Source of the DNA: Basidiobolus meristosporus CBS 931.73
Taxonomy: Eukaryota > Basidiobolomycota > Basidiobolomycetes > Basidiobolales > Basidiobolaceae
Reading direction: 5' to 3'
Assembly (NCBI GenBank): GCA_002104905.1
Contig: MCFE01000582.1
Span: 1 to 56,180, forward strand
Length of the DNA: 56,180 nucleotides
Shown here: in pieces, positions 11,256 through 22,977 of the stretch
Layout of the letters: each line of letters starts with the position of its first letter
Numbering within the stretch: position 1 is the stretch's first letter
Program-made: the position numbers and the translations under genes
The notes under the pieces: generated by a model
The model's database searches: none
The model's input: only the letters and a program-made list of their open reading frames with translations
What the model was told of the DNA's origin: nothing

Positions 11256-14200
11256 GGAGATGCACTTGAAATTTTACCAATCATTCGGTAGCTATCTATG
11301 CTACACAATGCTGTGCCACCTGAAGGCTTACTTGGTCGTATTGCATTTGTATTCGCCGAGATGCTAATTCGTTACATTAGTACAACGAATTCCGAATCAT
11401 CTTTCAGATGTTAATTTGTTGCTTGATACGGAGCTGTGAAAAGGATGATCAGGCTCATTAAACCTTGGTTTTAACCCTCAGCCAGGCATCCCAACAAAGC
11501 GGATATCGCCATGGCGGGGTTTTTCTAGGGCTACGTATTTCGGGACCAGATAGTGAGGATATGAGTCAGCATGACCACAGTAAGTATTGATGATCAGGGG
11601 CAAGAACGATTAGCTTCTACTCCATCCCCAAATAGTCATCCGGATAAATAGCTCTTTAACCAACCCTTGTGCTCAACAATTCGCATTCTTGGATGTTAGT
11701 AAGGCCATAGCACAAGTGTGAACGATATCATCTATCGTGCCAGGACGCCAAGAACATATATGCTTCACACGGCCTATATTTTCCTAAGGTCAGCTAGCCA
11801 GCTTCATTCTGGAGATTAGCAGTTGATGTGCTACTGAGAGGATGAAAACGCGGAAACGGAACACAGTCTAGGCACTAATTATTCAAACTCCAAGACTGTT
11901 ACTTGGTTGCCGCTTACTAAGTAGGATTCTATTTGGCGTCAGCTGAGCAGTGAATAAACTAAGCAAAAATAGAAGTTTAAATTGAATACTAGTTTTTTAT
12001 GTGACTTGGTAGCACGTTGCTTTTGTAGTACTAAACTTGCTCCGCCATAAAGTATGATCATACACAATACCCAGACATTCAACAGGGCTTTCCTATTGCA
12101 AAGGATTAGTATTGCATCTGCTAATATATGCACTGAAGCTTTATACCCGGCCAGTATGTTACCAATTCCACTGCAACCTTCGCAAAATCTTCAAAATTGC
12201 CCAAGTACTAGAAAGATGGATTTACATAGGTGGTCCTGGCCACTGTAATTAATTAGCTCGGATATTTTATATTACCATTGCTATGGTAAATTGCAACTGG
12301 ACTAATTGTCAGAGGACTTTTTGTTCAAATGAAATTATTTACTCTTTATTTAGTGCTGAGCTCAAGAGCTGTAACGCTCGTCAAATACCTGTATGAGCCA
12401 ATAAGTGAATACAATAAATAGTACTTAGGCTTGTCAAATCACTTTCAATGCTCTGCAATATCCATATCTTAGTGTATTGTATGGTATTTTGTGCAGTGGA
12501 GTTATATCAAGGAAGCTTTGCCATGTATGTGATGTGTCCAATACACATTAGTAGCTCAACTCCACTTTCTTGCAAGCTCGAGGGAAGCTCGATGGTCCTA
12601 TTGCAACATTACTAGTCTTATTTATTCTAAATCCTGAGCTTTTGATCAAGCTTTTTGTTACAGTAAGCCAGTGTTGATAGAAGATTCATAACCTCGGAAT
12701 TATCCAGCTGTCCCTTGATAAACACTCAGCTCGAAGTCTGAGTAAAAATGGGTAGACTTTCCATTTCTTGAACAGTTGTTGAAAATAGTTTGCATCAGGA
12801 GAAATAGAAGATTGCATATGCTGGTATGTATTAATTTGCAAGTTATTAATTGTGAAGCCCCAAATTCCAGGGTTTTGTTGATACCATAATTAGTGGATTC
12901 ACCTAACTTTGGCGGTATAGAAACTTCGGTGTTGTAAGATTTTGCCAAGTATTGGGAGCCTTATGGAGAGCCTGAGTATTCGTATGACATATGTGCATTA
13001 AGATATATTTCAAAAATAGTTCTGCACATTCTGGAGAAAAGTACAAACTCTATCTCAATTCTTTGAGCCTAGGAGGTATAAAGAATTGGGGCGCTGAGCC
13101 AAATAATCCCAGCATTTAATACTAACAAGATGATGGTACGCTGCTTGAGACCTAATCTCTGAAGTTACAAGGTCCATAAAATGAGGGGCCTTGTACTTAG
13201 CATAGTTGATTTCCATACAGTAACTTTGGGCAAAAATCCCCCTTTCTAAAAAAATTGCGAATAGTTCATCAATTTAGCAAATATCCAGGTATGTTACTTA
13301 CAGCTATGTGAGGTTGAGGTTAATTAACCAAAGATCACTATGGTGTAATATTCACCCGTCCCTTACATTTATGGAAATATTCGACCAAGACATAAAAAAC
13401 TGTGCAGCCTACTTTCTGGAAAATCTATTTATCTAGAGCCCAGGTCTAAAAGCCCACTCATCGGTGGGTTAAAGGGCAAGGACAGTACAGCGAGGGAAGG
13501 CACCAGCCCGTTTACAAATGTATCACCATCCCGGTGGTGGTTGACAATATACAACACAATTGTCACCAAAAACCCGAGCATCAAATTGCAAGAGCTCCCA
13601 AATGGCCAAGTGCGTCCAATAGACCCTGATAAATCCTGATATGGAGGCAGCGAAGTCCCAATTCCAGAATCCTGACCAGAAATTTTCGGTACGAAACCGG
13701 CGGAGGTAGTAACCTTCCTCGCAATTAGTCATTCTCAGCGGGGCTTTCCACTCTGTATTAAAATCTGAGAATGCCCTTGAATTAACGATGCTGACCCTGG
13801 CACTCATTTATTGTAGCAAGAGATCCTGTTGTTAGCCAAGAAAGGGTTTAATTAACTGGAACCATGGTGGAATTCCTTGGTAGGTACCGGCTGCACACGC
13901 TGACCACCCATAAAGATTAGGGCTTGAATATCAGCTCTGAATCCAGATCTGGCCCCCTAAACGGTTGGAACAAGATAGAGTAGTGAGGAATGGTTTATCG
14001 ATCGGCATTCTATTAATAACCATCACTGGTGTACTGCGTACTTGCGGTGCGTCATGAGCGGTTGCCTTGACTGGTACGTGGTACATCCCTGAGAAGCACA
14101 GGTTGTTAGTTTCTTAGGCTCCAAATAGGATTAACGCATCAGAAAGTAGTCACCAGAGGGTGTCTATGTATATGTGCCGAATCCGTCTCCTCGCCATGCT

Positions 14201-15774
14201 CCCTTATACAGCAATTTCCCTACCATCACCGCAACGCCGGCCGTGGATCCTCATTAACCTCTTATAGGGATTTTACGTAGTCATTGATGTTATCTCTTAT
14301 TAAACTCTATCGCTACACACTCTGCGAGGATTGCAATCACCAATATATCTGAGGTGACAAATCCCTCCAGTTCTCTTCCAACACATACGTTGGCCCATGT
14401 CTGACGCTACGGCGTTAGCCATATATGGAAAGCGGCTTCCGGGCTACCATATATAGTATGTCCGAGGGATCCGAGTATCTTGCTACGTCGTGCGTGCTTC
14501 CTGCAATACATTGAACTTGAATGCCATGCGGTGGTGCATGCAATGAAGCCTGATGAGTATGGATGATCCTTAGAACAGTCCATTAGTGACACGTCTCGGA
14601 CAGTCCCTGATGGCCAGTGTGTGAAGCGCCGATATGACAATTCAAACCGAGTAAAAGAACGGCCGTCGTCATGTGACTGGCTTATTCTCGGCAAGCTCCC
14701 CTCTTGGACCACCCACATGATGCACCGAATATTCAAGCATCAAGATACCATGACATGGCTCAGCCTACTGGCAATTGGAACTATTCAAACCTGGAAGACC
14801 CAATGGGTGACGATGGTGATCCTACACTCCAAATGGGGAAATGATACCGGCCCATATATGGGAGTCAGCTGCCGATATGTCTACCTTCAACATACTACGT
14901 CAGTGGCCAATGGGAAATAAGCGGGGCCCAGCCATCATTGAGATATAGAATTAGCTCAAACATTAAGGTGGTTAAGAGTCATTCGGGTGTTCCTTAACCG
15001 AAATGGAATATGCACCACCCTGAGATTTCAACAAACGATCGCATACGCTCGCTGTATATCATATTTTACCGATTAGCCGAGAAATCGACTGGTTTCACTC
15101 GGCAAAAATGGTACTGCTTGAGAGGGAGGGGTCTCTAGCGGCGAGTCACTGCACATACCAGAGAACAAACATGTTCAGAGTGAGGTGTTGGCCGCACACC
15201 GTTCCTTTCGGGATATGGAATTAATAAGCAACGATGCGAACTGGTGCCGGGATTGGGGCTTGCTTGCTCGATGCCTGCCTTCGTGTGGAGCCCAATCACT
15301 CCATCTGGCAAAATCAACAAACGGCACACATCGAGATTAGTGTCACATATCTCGTGCATTGAGCCATTCATCTTGTCACAACTGGGGGAGATAGCAAGCT
15401 GGACTGCATACCGGTAGGCACCCGTGTCTGAATAGCAATGGTTCTAGGCTGTGCTAATTAATCATCGGTAATCGAGGAATATCCGCAGGTCTGAAGCGTG
15501 GAAATTTGTCTTGGCTGGTCGTATCAACCATCTGATTCATAATATCCTTGAATCCACACAGCATTGGCGTGAGCTGCCCACCATTGAACCCACCTTATGT
15601 GAAGTCAAATGATCTCGATGGAAATGGGATTTTTTTCATTTTAGAACGACTCAAGATTGATTGTGCAATGGATCAGCTGCCTAGCAAATCATCCCTTATC
15701 AATGAAGAGCCCCCACTTATTCCAGTGCTTCGCGATCAATTGGGCAATCCGCCCCATAGGTCCATCCGGGAAAT
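11256..15774. other. 4.5-kb stretch without a recognisable gene
   Basis: All open stretches are below 110 codons, mostly overlap each other on opposite strands, and show no domain. Around 12380-12470 there is faint resemblance to the 3' part of the copia LTRs seen at 18.8-21.3 kb, possibly an old remnant. The region just before 15775 is the HEM1 upstream region. Confidence 0.45.
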
Positions 15775-15782
15775 TATATAAA
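15775..15782 (+). promoter_or_regulatory. TATA box of HEM1
   Basis: A perfect TATATAAA lies 145 bp upstream of the HEM1 ATG, consistent with a longer 5' leader than in neighbouring genes. Confidence 0.55.
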
Positions 15783-15926
15783 ATCTAGCTGGGCCCCGCC
15801 TATTCCCCCATCAAATACAGTTCAGTATTTTTGACTCGAGTTGCCCTTTCTGGTACTGGATTCTATTCGATTCCTTTTTGATCCTTTGCTACACCTTAAA
15901 TCTATCGCAACCGGACTACAAGAAAC

Positions 15927-17549
15927 ATGCAAAGTCTTTTAAGAAACCTCTCCAGTTCCGTGATTGCGCGACCCGGTAAAGTGTCTAGAGCATTCTCGCT
16001 CAACCAGGCCGCTCTATTCACCACCAGCACCCGCAGCACTCAGAGCACTCCAACCTACCCACACTCTGCCTCTGTTGTTAGCACTTCACACCCCAACGAA
16101 ATGTTTCAATCTGCTCCTCAGCCTATAGTGCCCGTTGCTCCGGAAAAGAACACTGGGGCATTTGACTATGAGAGCTTCTACCGCACCGAATTGGACAAGA
16201 AGCACAATGACAAGAGCTACCGTTACTTCAACAACATCAACCGCATTGCCAAAGAGTACCCTAAGGCACACACCGCCGACTTTGACGCTAGAGTGACAGT
16301 TTGGTGCAGCAACGATTATCTGGGCATGAGTAGAAGCCCTATCGTTATGGAGAATATGAAGAACACAATCGACATGTATGGCGCTGGCGCCGGTGGAACC
16401 AGAAACATTGCTGGAAATGCCGCCCTTCATTTGAGATTGGAATCCGAGCTGGCCGATCTCCATCGCAAAGACTCCGCCCTCGTCTTTTCGTCATGCTACG
16501 TCGCCAACGACGCCACCTTGAGCACCTTGGGAAGCAAATTGCCTGGATGTGTCATCTTCTCGGATGCCCTTAACCATGCCTCCATGATCCAAGGCATTCG
16601 CCACTCTAACACCCAAAAGAAGATCTTCCGTCACAATGATATGGAGCACTTGGAGGAGCTCCTCAAGGCAGCCGATCCGAAGTGCCCTAAAATCATTGCA
16701 TTTGAGAGTGTTTATTCGATGAGTGGAACCATCGGCAAGATCGCTGAAATCTGTGACTTGGCCGAGAAATACGGAGCCATCACCTTCTTGGATGAGGTCC
16801 ATGCCGTAGGTATGTACGGCCCTCGTGGTGCAGGTGTCGCTGAGCATCTTGACTGGGAGCGCAATGTAGCTAGCACCGAGCGTCAAGCTGGCTCCATCAT
16901 GGACCGAATTGATATTATCACCGGTACTTTAGGTAAAGCTTACGGTGTTGTTGGTGGATACATTGCCGGCTCAGCGAATTTTGTTGACATGATTCGCTCG
17001 TACGCCCCGGGCTTCATTTTCACCACCTCTCTTCCCCCCACAGTAGCAAGTGGATCTATGACTTCTGTCCGCTACTTGAAAGATTCCAGCGCAGAGCGTC
17101 GTATGCAACAGCTGAACACCCGCTCGTTGAAATCACGTCTCGCTCAACTTGACATCCCGGTTGTACCAAACCCCTCACACATTGTCCCAGTTCTGGTCGG
17201 CGATGCTGAACTATGCAAGAAAGCCAGTGACCAGTTGTTGACTGACTACGACATTTACGTCCAGTGCATCAACTACCCCACCGTGCCGGTTGGCGAAGAG
17301 CGCCTTCGCATCACCCCAACACCTGGCCACACTGAAGTAATGACTGACAAGCTGGTCACCGCCCTTACTGAGATCTGGGAGAGGAACAATTTGAAATACG
17401 TCAAGGATTGGGCCGCGCTTGGTGGCCGCGCAGGTGTTGGAAGCACTGAAGCTAAGAGCATCGAACCCATCTGGAGCGACTCCCATCTGGGATTGACCGG
17501 AATTCAACAGCCCGTTTCTACCTCAGCTACTTCAAGCATCTCTTTGTAA
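15927..17549 (+). CDS. HEM1: 5-aminolevulinate synthase, mitochondrial
   Basis: This intronless 540-residue PLP enzyme condenses glycine with succinyl-CoA in the mitochondrial matrix, the first step of heme synthesis. The N-terminus is rich in Arg, Ser and Leu without acidic residues ([20 protein letters not shown]), a good presequence. The linker to about residue 75 is Ser/Thr/Pro-rich and has no Cys-Pro heme-regulatory motif that I can see. The catalytic core starts at [21 protein letters not shown]. It includes the substrate loop [23 protein letters not shown], Asp289 and His292 in [11 protein letters not shown], and the PLP-binding Lys337 in [14 protein letters not shown]. The C-terminus [14 protein letters not shown] is standard. 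Codon use is clean and it is the only long intronless gene here besides the SDR and allantoicase. Confidence 0.98.
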   Translation: MQSLLRNLSSSVIARPGKVSRAFSLNQAALFTTSTRSTQSTPTYPHSASVVSTSHPNEMFQSAPQPIVPVAPEKNTGAFDYESFYRTELDKKHNDKSYRYFNNINRIAKEYPKAHTADFDARVTVWCSNDYLGMSRSPIVMENMKNTIDMYGAGAGGTRNIAGNAALHLRLESELADLHRKDSALVFSSCYVANDATLSTLGSKLPGCVIFSDALNHASMIQGIRHSNTQKKIFRHNDMEHLEELLKAADPKCPKIIAFESVYSMSGTIGKIAEICDLAEKYGAITFLDEVHAVGMYGPRGAGVAEHLDWERNVASTERQAGSIMDRIDIITGTLGKAYGVVGGYIAGSANFVDMIRSYAPGFIFTTSLPPTVASGSMTSVRYLKDSSAERRMQQLNTRSLKSRLAQLDIPVVPNPSHIVPVLVGDAELCKKASDQLLTDYDIYVQCINYPTVPVGEERLRITPTPGHTEVMTDKLVTALTEIWERNNLKYVKDWAALGGRAGVGSTEAKSIEPIWSDSHLGLTGIQQPVSTSATSSISL

Positions 17550-18854
17550 AAAGAATGTGTACCGATCAATTCACTTCTTGCCTCACGCGCCGACCTCACC
17601 CCTCACCACCCTCCCGATATTATGTAAAGAAGTCCCCTATACCCTAGCCTTCCCTCCCCGTAAGCTTTTTCTTTTTCGCGATTGCTTACGCCATTATTTC
17701 CGTCGTGACCTTTCCTTACTTCCGGAATTGTTGAAGTAAACTGTATTATTTTGCCCACATCCACAAAACGCCAATTCCCATTCAAATCATTGCATTGAGA
17801 GTATTGGGGCCCCACTGAATAATTTTCATCGTGGAGTTGATCCAACCAATCCAGAGGCGCCGGCCCAAAATAGCATAACGGAAGTAGATCGATAAAAGGG
17901 CAGGAAGCACCCATTTCCCCATTTGGAAGATCTCACAAGAGAGGCTCCTTCGATGCTAAGATTCAGAAACGAGCTAATACAGTATCAAAAATTCAAATAT
18001 AATACGTGTGCATCGGGTCAAAAGAGATGGATTCAGCAACCTGCTGAATCTCCTGCTCATTGTGAGAATGCCAATGAATCCCAAGAGATCAGATCAGTAT
18101 ACAGTTGTACAAGACACTGCTGTGACCTATGATTACCGGCAGCCACTTTATCAATTGGCTACGATATATGCAATCATTGGATGGCTATTTCCCCGCGTAA
18201 TTGAGGAAGGCTCATATGCCTTAATGGGGAAATCAAACACTAGGTATGCTATATCTGACTCTTCTTCCGGCCAAGCTATGCATCCCTTTTATTTCGTAGT
18301 AATGGCAGGGATTTGAATTTGTCACACCATGTTGTTATTAAATGGGGACCAAGCTGTATTAGGTGACAAAACATGGTTGCGGTGTGAAAGATAGATTCTG
18401 ATGCGAATAAGACTCAAATTGATCCCATTATAGATAGTCAAAACATTAATACACACGAAACATTGGTAAGATTGCGGGACAGTTTCAGCAAATAATGTAA
18501 CCAAGGTAATGTGCCTCCTGTGACCAGTCTCAAAATATCCAGAGTGCCATATTAATGCTCAACACTTGAATCTCCAGTAATAAATATCCTACTAACATTA
18601 GCACCAGTATAAGCAGAGTTTAGCATGAATATGGTATTTCCATTTTGGCTGGTATTAAATATATATATCTGCATGTACAACTATATGTCTTCAATTCCTT
18701 GAGTCAAAGATAATGAGCAAGGCTAGTGCTTATATGCTATACATAAAGTGGGTGGGTGTGGGACAGCGTAATGTATATAGCACTGATGTCTGATGTAGCT
18801 CTGAACACCAATGCATTGGCATTTTTAAGCTTCTTCTCTGAATAATTTCTTGAA
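17550..18854. other. Intergenic, no gene recognised
   Basis: Downstream of HEM1 only short, unrelated open stretches are seen (for example 18008-18316). Nothing supports an RNA gene. Confidence 0.4.
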
Positions 18855-19310
18855 ATGTATATCTTGTTGTAAGAGTTGTGGAGATACTTGAAGTAATTGG
18901 GAGAGCAAGTAGATTATATGGTTCTGACTTATAGATTTGCTGGATGTAAAGTAGCATTATACTTTCACATGGTCTTAGAAAAAAACAAACCCATAGAATA
19001 TGGTTAGAAAAGTCACAGGAGCATGTGGGCAAAGCTTTGGGCTGTTTGGACAACTTAGAAAACTCTGGCCAAATTCCTTATTGGGACTTTGAATAGTTTT
19101 CACCAAGATATCAGGTACTCATGACATGAAATTTCTCAAAGATCTGTTGACTAGGCTCTAAGTGACTAAATTGTTGCAATATTCTGAGGAGTATTGGAAG
19201 TGATTTGGAGAGCTACAGGACTTACATGTTGTTCACTTGTATATATATTAAAGTGGAGCAAACAAATGTTAAAATTTGTTAAGGAAGGTCCCAAGTATAT
19301 GTGTGCAAAG
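18855..19310 (-). mobile_element. Copia LTR remnants, minus orientation (at least two)
   Basis: Reading the minus strand, 18855-19120 and 19150-19310 match the 3' and middle parts of the LTRs listed below: the terminal ACTCTTACAACA-like end near 18865, a match to the conserved segment CCAAACAGCCC near 19040, and a second TTGCAACA-like end near 19170. Both are internally diverged, indicating old insertions. Confidence 0.65.
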
Positions 19311-19562
19311 TGCTGTAAAAATTCGGAATTCCACCTAAATATTCACCTAACTTAGTCACTTATATCATTACCTTCAAGTCCTAGAGAATACTGACCAAAT
19401 TCCTTGTTGGGATTTGCTTAGAATATTTACCCATTTGTTTGTTATGCCAAGACCATGTAAAAGTATAAGTACTACTTTTACATTCAATAAATCATTAAGC
19501 GAAAACCACATAATCTACTTGTCCTCCTAATCACTTCCAATATCTCCAAGACTCTTACAACA
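19311..19562 (+). mobile_element. Solo copia LTR (type A) with internal deletion
   Basis: It begins TGCTGTAAAAATTC and ends ACTCTTACAACA. It contains a TATA-like GTATAAGTAC and an AATAAATC poly(A)-like word. Compared with the full-length copy at 20908-21256 (349 bp) it lacks about 95 bp in the middle. Confidence 0.8.
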
Positions 19563-19746
19563 CAAAGTACGAGGTCTTTTGGATATCCTCAAGAAAGATC
19601 AAAATCTGGGTACCTGATAATTTGGTGAAAATATTTCAAGTAAATCCCAACATGAAATTTGGTCAGGAAAGAATGCTAATCCCAGAATAAGATCTATGTA
19701 TGTAAGCTAGCAGGAATATTTAGATGACAACTTGATAATTACAACA
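19563..19746 (-). mobile_element. 5' part of a copia LTR (type B), minus orientation, arm of an inverted repeat
   Basis: Read on the minus strand from 19746 it starts TGTTGTAATTATCAAGTTG and follows the plus-strand LTR at 19810 with only about two differences over the first roughly 155 bp. It is cut off at 19563 where the type A LTR begins. Together with that LTR it forms a hairpin-capable inverted repeat with a 63-bp spacer. Confidence 0.85.
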
Positions 19747-19809
19747 TAAATTAGATGTGTACTTAGGTGTAATTGCAAAACTTACAACACTCTAACTCTA
19801 CTAAATATT

Positions 19810-20158
19810 TGTTGTAATTATCAAGTTGTCATCTAAATATTCCTGCTAGCTTACATACATAGATCTTATTCTGGGATTAGCATTCTTTCCTGACCAAATT
19901 TCATGTTGGGATTTACTTGAAATATTTTCACCAGATTATCAGGTACCCAGATTATGATCTTTCTCAAAGTTGTCCAAAAGCCCCCAAACTTTGCACACAT
20001 ACTCTTGGGACCTTTCTTAACAAACTCTACACACTGGTCTGCTCCAATTTATCAATAGTATAAATACCACACTTTTGATCAATAAATCTACAAGTGAATA
20101 ACATGTAAATCCTCTAATTCTCCACATCACTTCCAATACCCCTCAGAATATTGCAACA
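19810..20158 (+). mobile_element. Solo copia LTR (type B), full length
   Basis: It is 349 bp long, starts TGTTGTAATT and ends TATTGCAACA, with the same internal order as type A (TTGGGATTTACTTG, CAGGTACCCAGA, AACTTTGCACACAT, AATAAATC). Flanking words ATATT and ATACT could be a decayed 5-bp target duplication. Confidence 0.82.
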
Positions 20159-20219
20159 ATACTCACATAAACTAGTCTTAATTGTGCTCTAAATTATGCA
20201 AGGTTGTCTCAAGCTGATG

Positions 20220-20395
20220 GTTTTTGAATATGTCTGCAATCAACTCATCTTTAAGGTAGTAAACTAAACTATCTAAGTTTCTCACCATAGCTTCCTGTAT
20301 GAAATGATATCTAATATTTATGTGCTCAGTTCTAGCATGAAATGTTGGATTTCTATCTTATTATCCATATGAAAAGTAATTGGTCCTGTAAGTGG
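20220..20395 (-). pseudogene. Copia polyprotein remnant (end of RNase H domain)
   Basis: On the minus strand one frame reads GPITFHMDNK and, after a frameshift, a second frame reads NPTFHARTEHINIRYHFIQE and ends in DELIADIFKN. These correspond to the DNxSAI, NPxFHxRTKHIDIRYHFIRE and ADIxTK motifs that close the Ty1/copia RNase H domain. The fragment is under 60 codons and frameshifted, so it is dead. It is the only internal coding piece left in this LTR cluster. Confidence 0.85.
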
Positions 20396-20457
20396 ATCCA
20401 ATCTAGATTAATTGTCAGGATCCTGCAATGAAACTATTAGTATGTTGTGAATCTTGT

Positions 20458-20760
20458 ATTGCACCTAAATATTCACCTAAATTGGTCACTTGGATCATTA
20501 CCTACAAATCTTGGAGAATTCTGAGCAAACTTATTGTTGGATTTTACTCTGAATATATTTCACCAAACATCAGGTACCCAGTACATGAAAATTCTCAAAG
20601 TTGTCCAAACACCCACAGACTTTGCACACATGTTTTTGGGACCTTCATAAAAATGATTTACATGCTTTTTTTGCCAAGTCCATGCAAAGACACTCAGAAT
20701 ATACTTACAAAGGTCACAAGAACATGGGCAAGATGTTTGCGGTTATTTGGATAATATGGC
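20458..20760. mobile_element. Truncated copia LTR (plus) joined to a minus-strand LTR scrap
   Basis: Positions 20458-20695 follow the type A LTR on the plus strand from CACCTAAATATTCACC to the CCATG after TTTGCC. From about 20705 the sequence instead matches the minus strand of the same LTR (AGAACATGGGCAAG and a TTATTTGGATAA stretch), suggesting a rearranged or nested pair. Confidence 0.6.
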
Positions 20761-20907
20761 AATCTTTCATGTATTGAGTACCTAATATCTTTCCAATGCT
20801 GTGAACATTGTAAATATTGAGCTTATGCCTATGCTACTAGTATACTGCAAGGTTCTGTTAGGCTTATTGCTAAGCTATGACATGCTTGAGATTGAGATTG
20901 TAAAATA

Positions 20908-21256
20908 TGTTGTAAAAATTTGCAATTCCACCTAAATAATCACCTAACTTAGTCACTTAGATCATTACCTTTAAACCCTAGAGAATACTGACCAAATTCC
21001 TTGTTGGGATTTACTTGGAATATTTTCACCAAAATATCAGGTACCCAGAACTTGAAAATCAGTTAAGTTGTCCAAACAGCCCCAAACTTTGCACACGTGT
21101 TCTTGGGACCTTCCTAAACCTATTCTATGTGTTTGTAATGCCAAGACCAGGTAAAAGTATAAATACTACTTTTATATTCAATAAATCATTAAGTGGAAAC
21201 CACATAATCTACTTGTTCTCCCAATCACTTCCAATATCTCCAAGACTCTTACAACA
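20908..21256 (+). mobile_element. Solo copia LTR (type A), full length
   Basis: This 349-bp LTR starts TGTTGTAAAAATTTG and ends CTCTTACAACA. Internal features are a TATA-like GTATAAATACTAC and AATAAATC, which probably act as promoter and poly(A) signal. It closely matches the gag-bearing LTR at 50376-50706. Flanks AAATA and AGATA are an imperfect candidate target duplication. Confidence 0.88.
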
Positions 21257-21284
21257 AGATATTGGATAATTCTTAGGAGAAGGC

Positions 21285-21500
21285 CTGAAACTTATCAATA
21301 CTTCGAAATGTTGCCAAAAGTCCTCCAACTTGGTATACAGCTTCCTGGGATCATCCTCAAAGCATCCCAACCAAAAGCTTTACAATGCTTCCTTTCAGTT
21401 ATCAGCAGTTCAATATCATGCCATTCCTCTAGTTCTCCAAGTCACTTCTGGTGCTGTATAGAATCTTGGCAGATTGCTTTAAGCTTCAGAAGAAACTAGC
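21285..21500 (+). mobile_element. Strongly diverged LTR-like remnant
   Basis: The order of words (GTTGCCAAAAGTCCTCCAAC, CTTCCTGGGA, CTAGTTCTCCAAGTCACTTC) parallels the LTRs just upstream, but identity is low. It is likely an old member or a related LTR family. Confidence 0.4.
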
Positions 21501-22907
21501 CACCCAACATCAACCTTTCATCCCGGTGCAGAAGTTTGCGCTTGGATTGGAGACTTACAACTTCTTCCAGAGCTAGCGTTGAGAGTCAAAAGTGGTTTGG
21601 GCGTGAATACCGGGCATGAGCTACAATTGTAGGTTAGGTTGGAACAAATGGCTTCTGCTGTGTGCGGAGCATTGCAGGTGCAACCAATTGACCAACAGTG
21701 AGCTCCATTAGTCTTCCTGACTCTGACCGCCAAAACCTATCAGGGCATCACCCAGCACTTTGAGAAATGCTGGGATATGGATGGCGGAGCGTAAGGGTTG
21801 GTGGCTTAATGATGTTTAGAGCTAACGCTCAATAATGTCCTGGTCCGATTTCCCGCCCCGGGAACTTTGAGTGGTGACCGGGTCGATACAAACAATTTGT
21901 AGCGTTATAGGAATTCAAAGGGCATCCTAGGTAGGGGCCAGAATGGATTAGAGTCAGGCGGATCACTTGCCAAGCGTACCTCATGTGATTCAGAGAAAGA
22001 TGGCTTCGACCATTGGGGCGGTTGGCTTCGATGTGCAGGGGAGGGACGGCCCACATCTTCACCTGCCGGCCCTACACATGACGGTCAAGCACATTCGAGG
22101 CGACTGTGGAGGCATGCTCCGTGTCACCAAAGCAAACAACACTCCAGCCAAATACCCGTGGTCTTGGTGAAATGGGGAGAGGGCACCGTGCACCTTATTG
22201 ATGTCACTAAAACATCGTTGAGTAACCATCGACAAAATCGGATCATGCTGGGGGTTGACAGCCTGCGGATCCCCGGCATACTTACCTGGGCCTGGGGGCA
22301 GAACGGTGGCCGGCGGAAACTCCACGGCATCTCGCCCAGAGACGTTCAGGTTCAGAAAGCATGTACTGTTGCTAGGATTGGAGGTGGGACGCACTTCTCA
22401 TAGGCTCGGACCGTCCGATTCAGCTAGAAACGTCAAGTGCGCTTGGGGATCTTCCTCGTACTATTCTAGAGGTTGCGTGCTTGAATCGTGCAACCGTCTC
22501 ATTCAGATCTGGGATGTATCCCAGCAAAGAGATTGAAGTGCACCGATTTATTCCGCCATTAGGGAAGGCATTACTCATTGATGATGTAGGTGGTATCATA
22601 ACGGGAAATGCGATACTTTGCCCAGATAATCTTTCAAGCAATGTTACTCAGCCATCAACCACTCCCGGTCTGCTATGAACAATAGCGTGATGCAATGCTC
22701 TCAAGAATATTCGAAATTCCCTGGTTTCAATGGCCAAGTATTACCAGATGGCCCGCCCACCTTCATGCAGGCCCCGCCGACCAGATGATCTATCGTTTCT
22801 AGGGGACATGAGTGAACTCGCTGGAAGCTGTTGCTGATAATCTGAATGGCCTCTAGCGATCAGGAAACATCTAGACATCTCGTCCATTCTACCCGTCAGG
22901 GCCAAAG
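21501..22907. other. Intergenic before allantoicase; one cysteine-rich open stretch
   Basis: The minus strand 21518-21733 is open and encodes a Cys-rich stretch (HCWSIGCTCN, AICSNLTYNCSSC). It has no ATG or signal peptide, so it could be an exon of a secreted peptide or chance. GATAA words near 22623 and 22834 could be GATA-factor sites for the purine-catabolic gene that follows. Nothing else is recognised. Confidence 0.3.
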
Positions 22908-22915
22908 TATAAAAA
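22908..22915 (+). promoter_or_regulatory. TATA box of the allantoicase gene
   Basis: TATAAAAA lies about 65 bp before the ATG at 22978. This placement argues that the in-frame codons upstream of 22978 are untranslated leader or promoter and not protein. Confidence 0.6.
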
Positions 22916-22977
22916 CCATCGGCTCACCAGGTGTTCATCACTCAACCCGCATTCAGCTGCTGAACAATCAAATCAAA

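Noticed and set aside
14407-14920. Opposed 99- and 109-codon frames
   Set aside because: Overlapping on opposite strands, with no domain and no splice partners.
16086-17507. Several minus-strand open frames opposite HEM1
   Set aside because: Codon-bias shadows of the heme enzyme, without domains or promoters.
21829-22680. Cluster of overlapping 60-110 codon frames on both strands before allantoicase
   Set aside because: They overlap each other in all frames, which is expected of moderately GC-rich non-coding DNA.
22846-22977. N-terminal extension of allantoicase upstream of 22978
   Set aside because: A TATA box lies inside this stretch and the residues do not resemble the family; the 22978 ATG fits the usual length.
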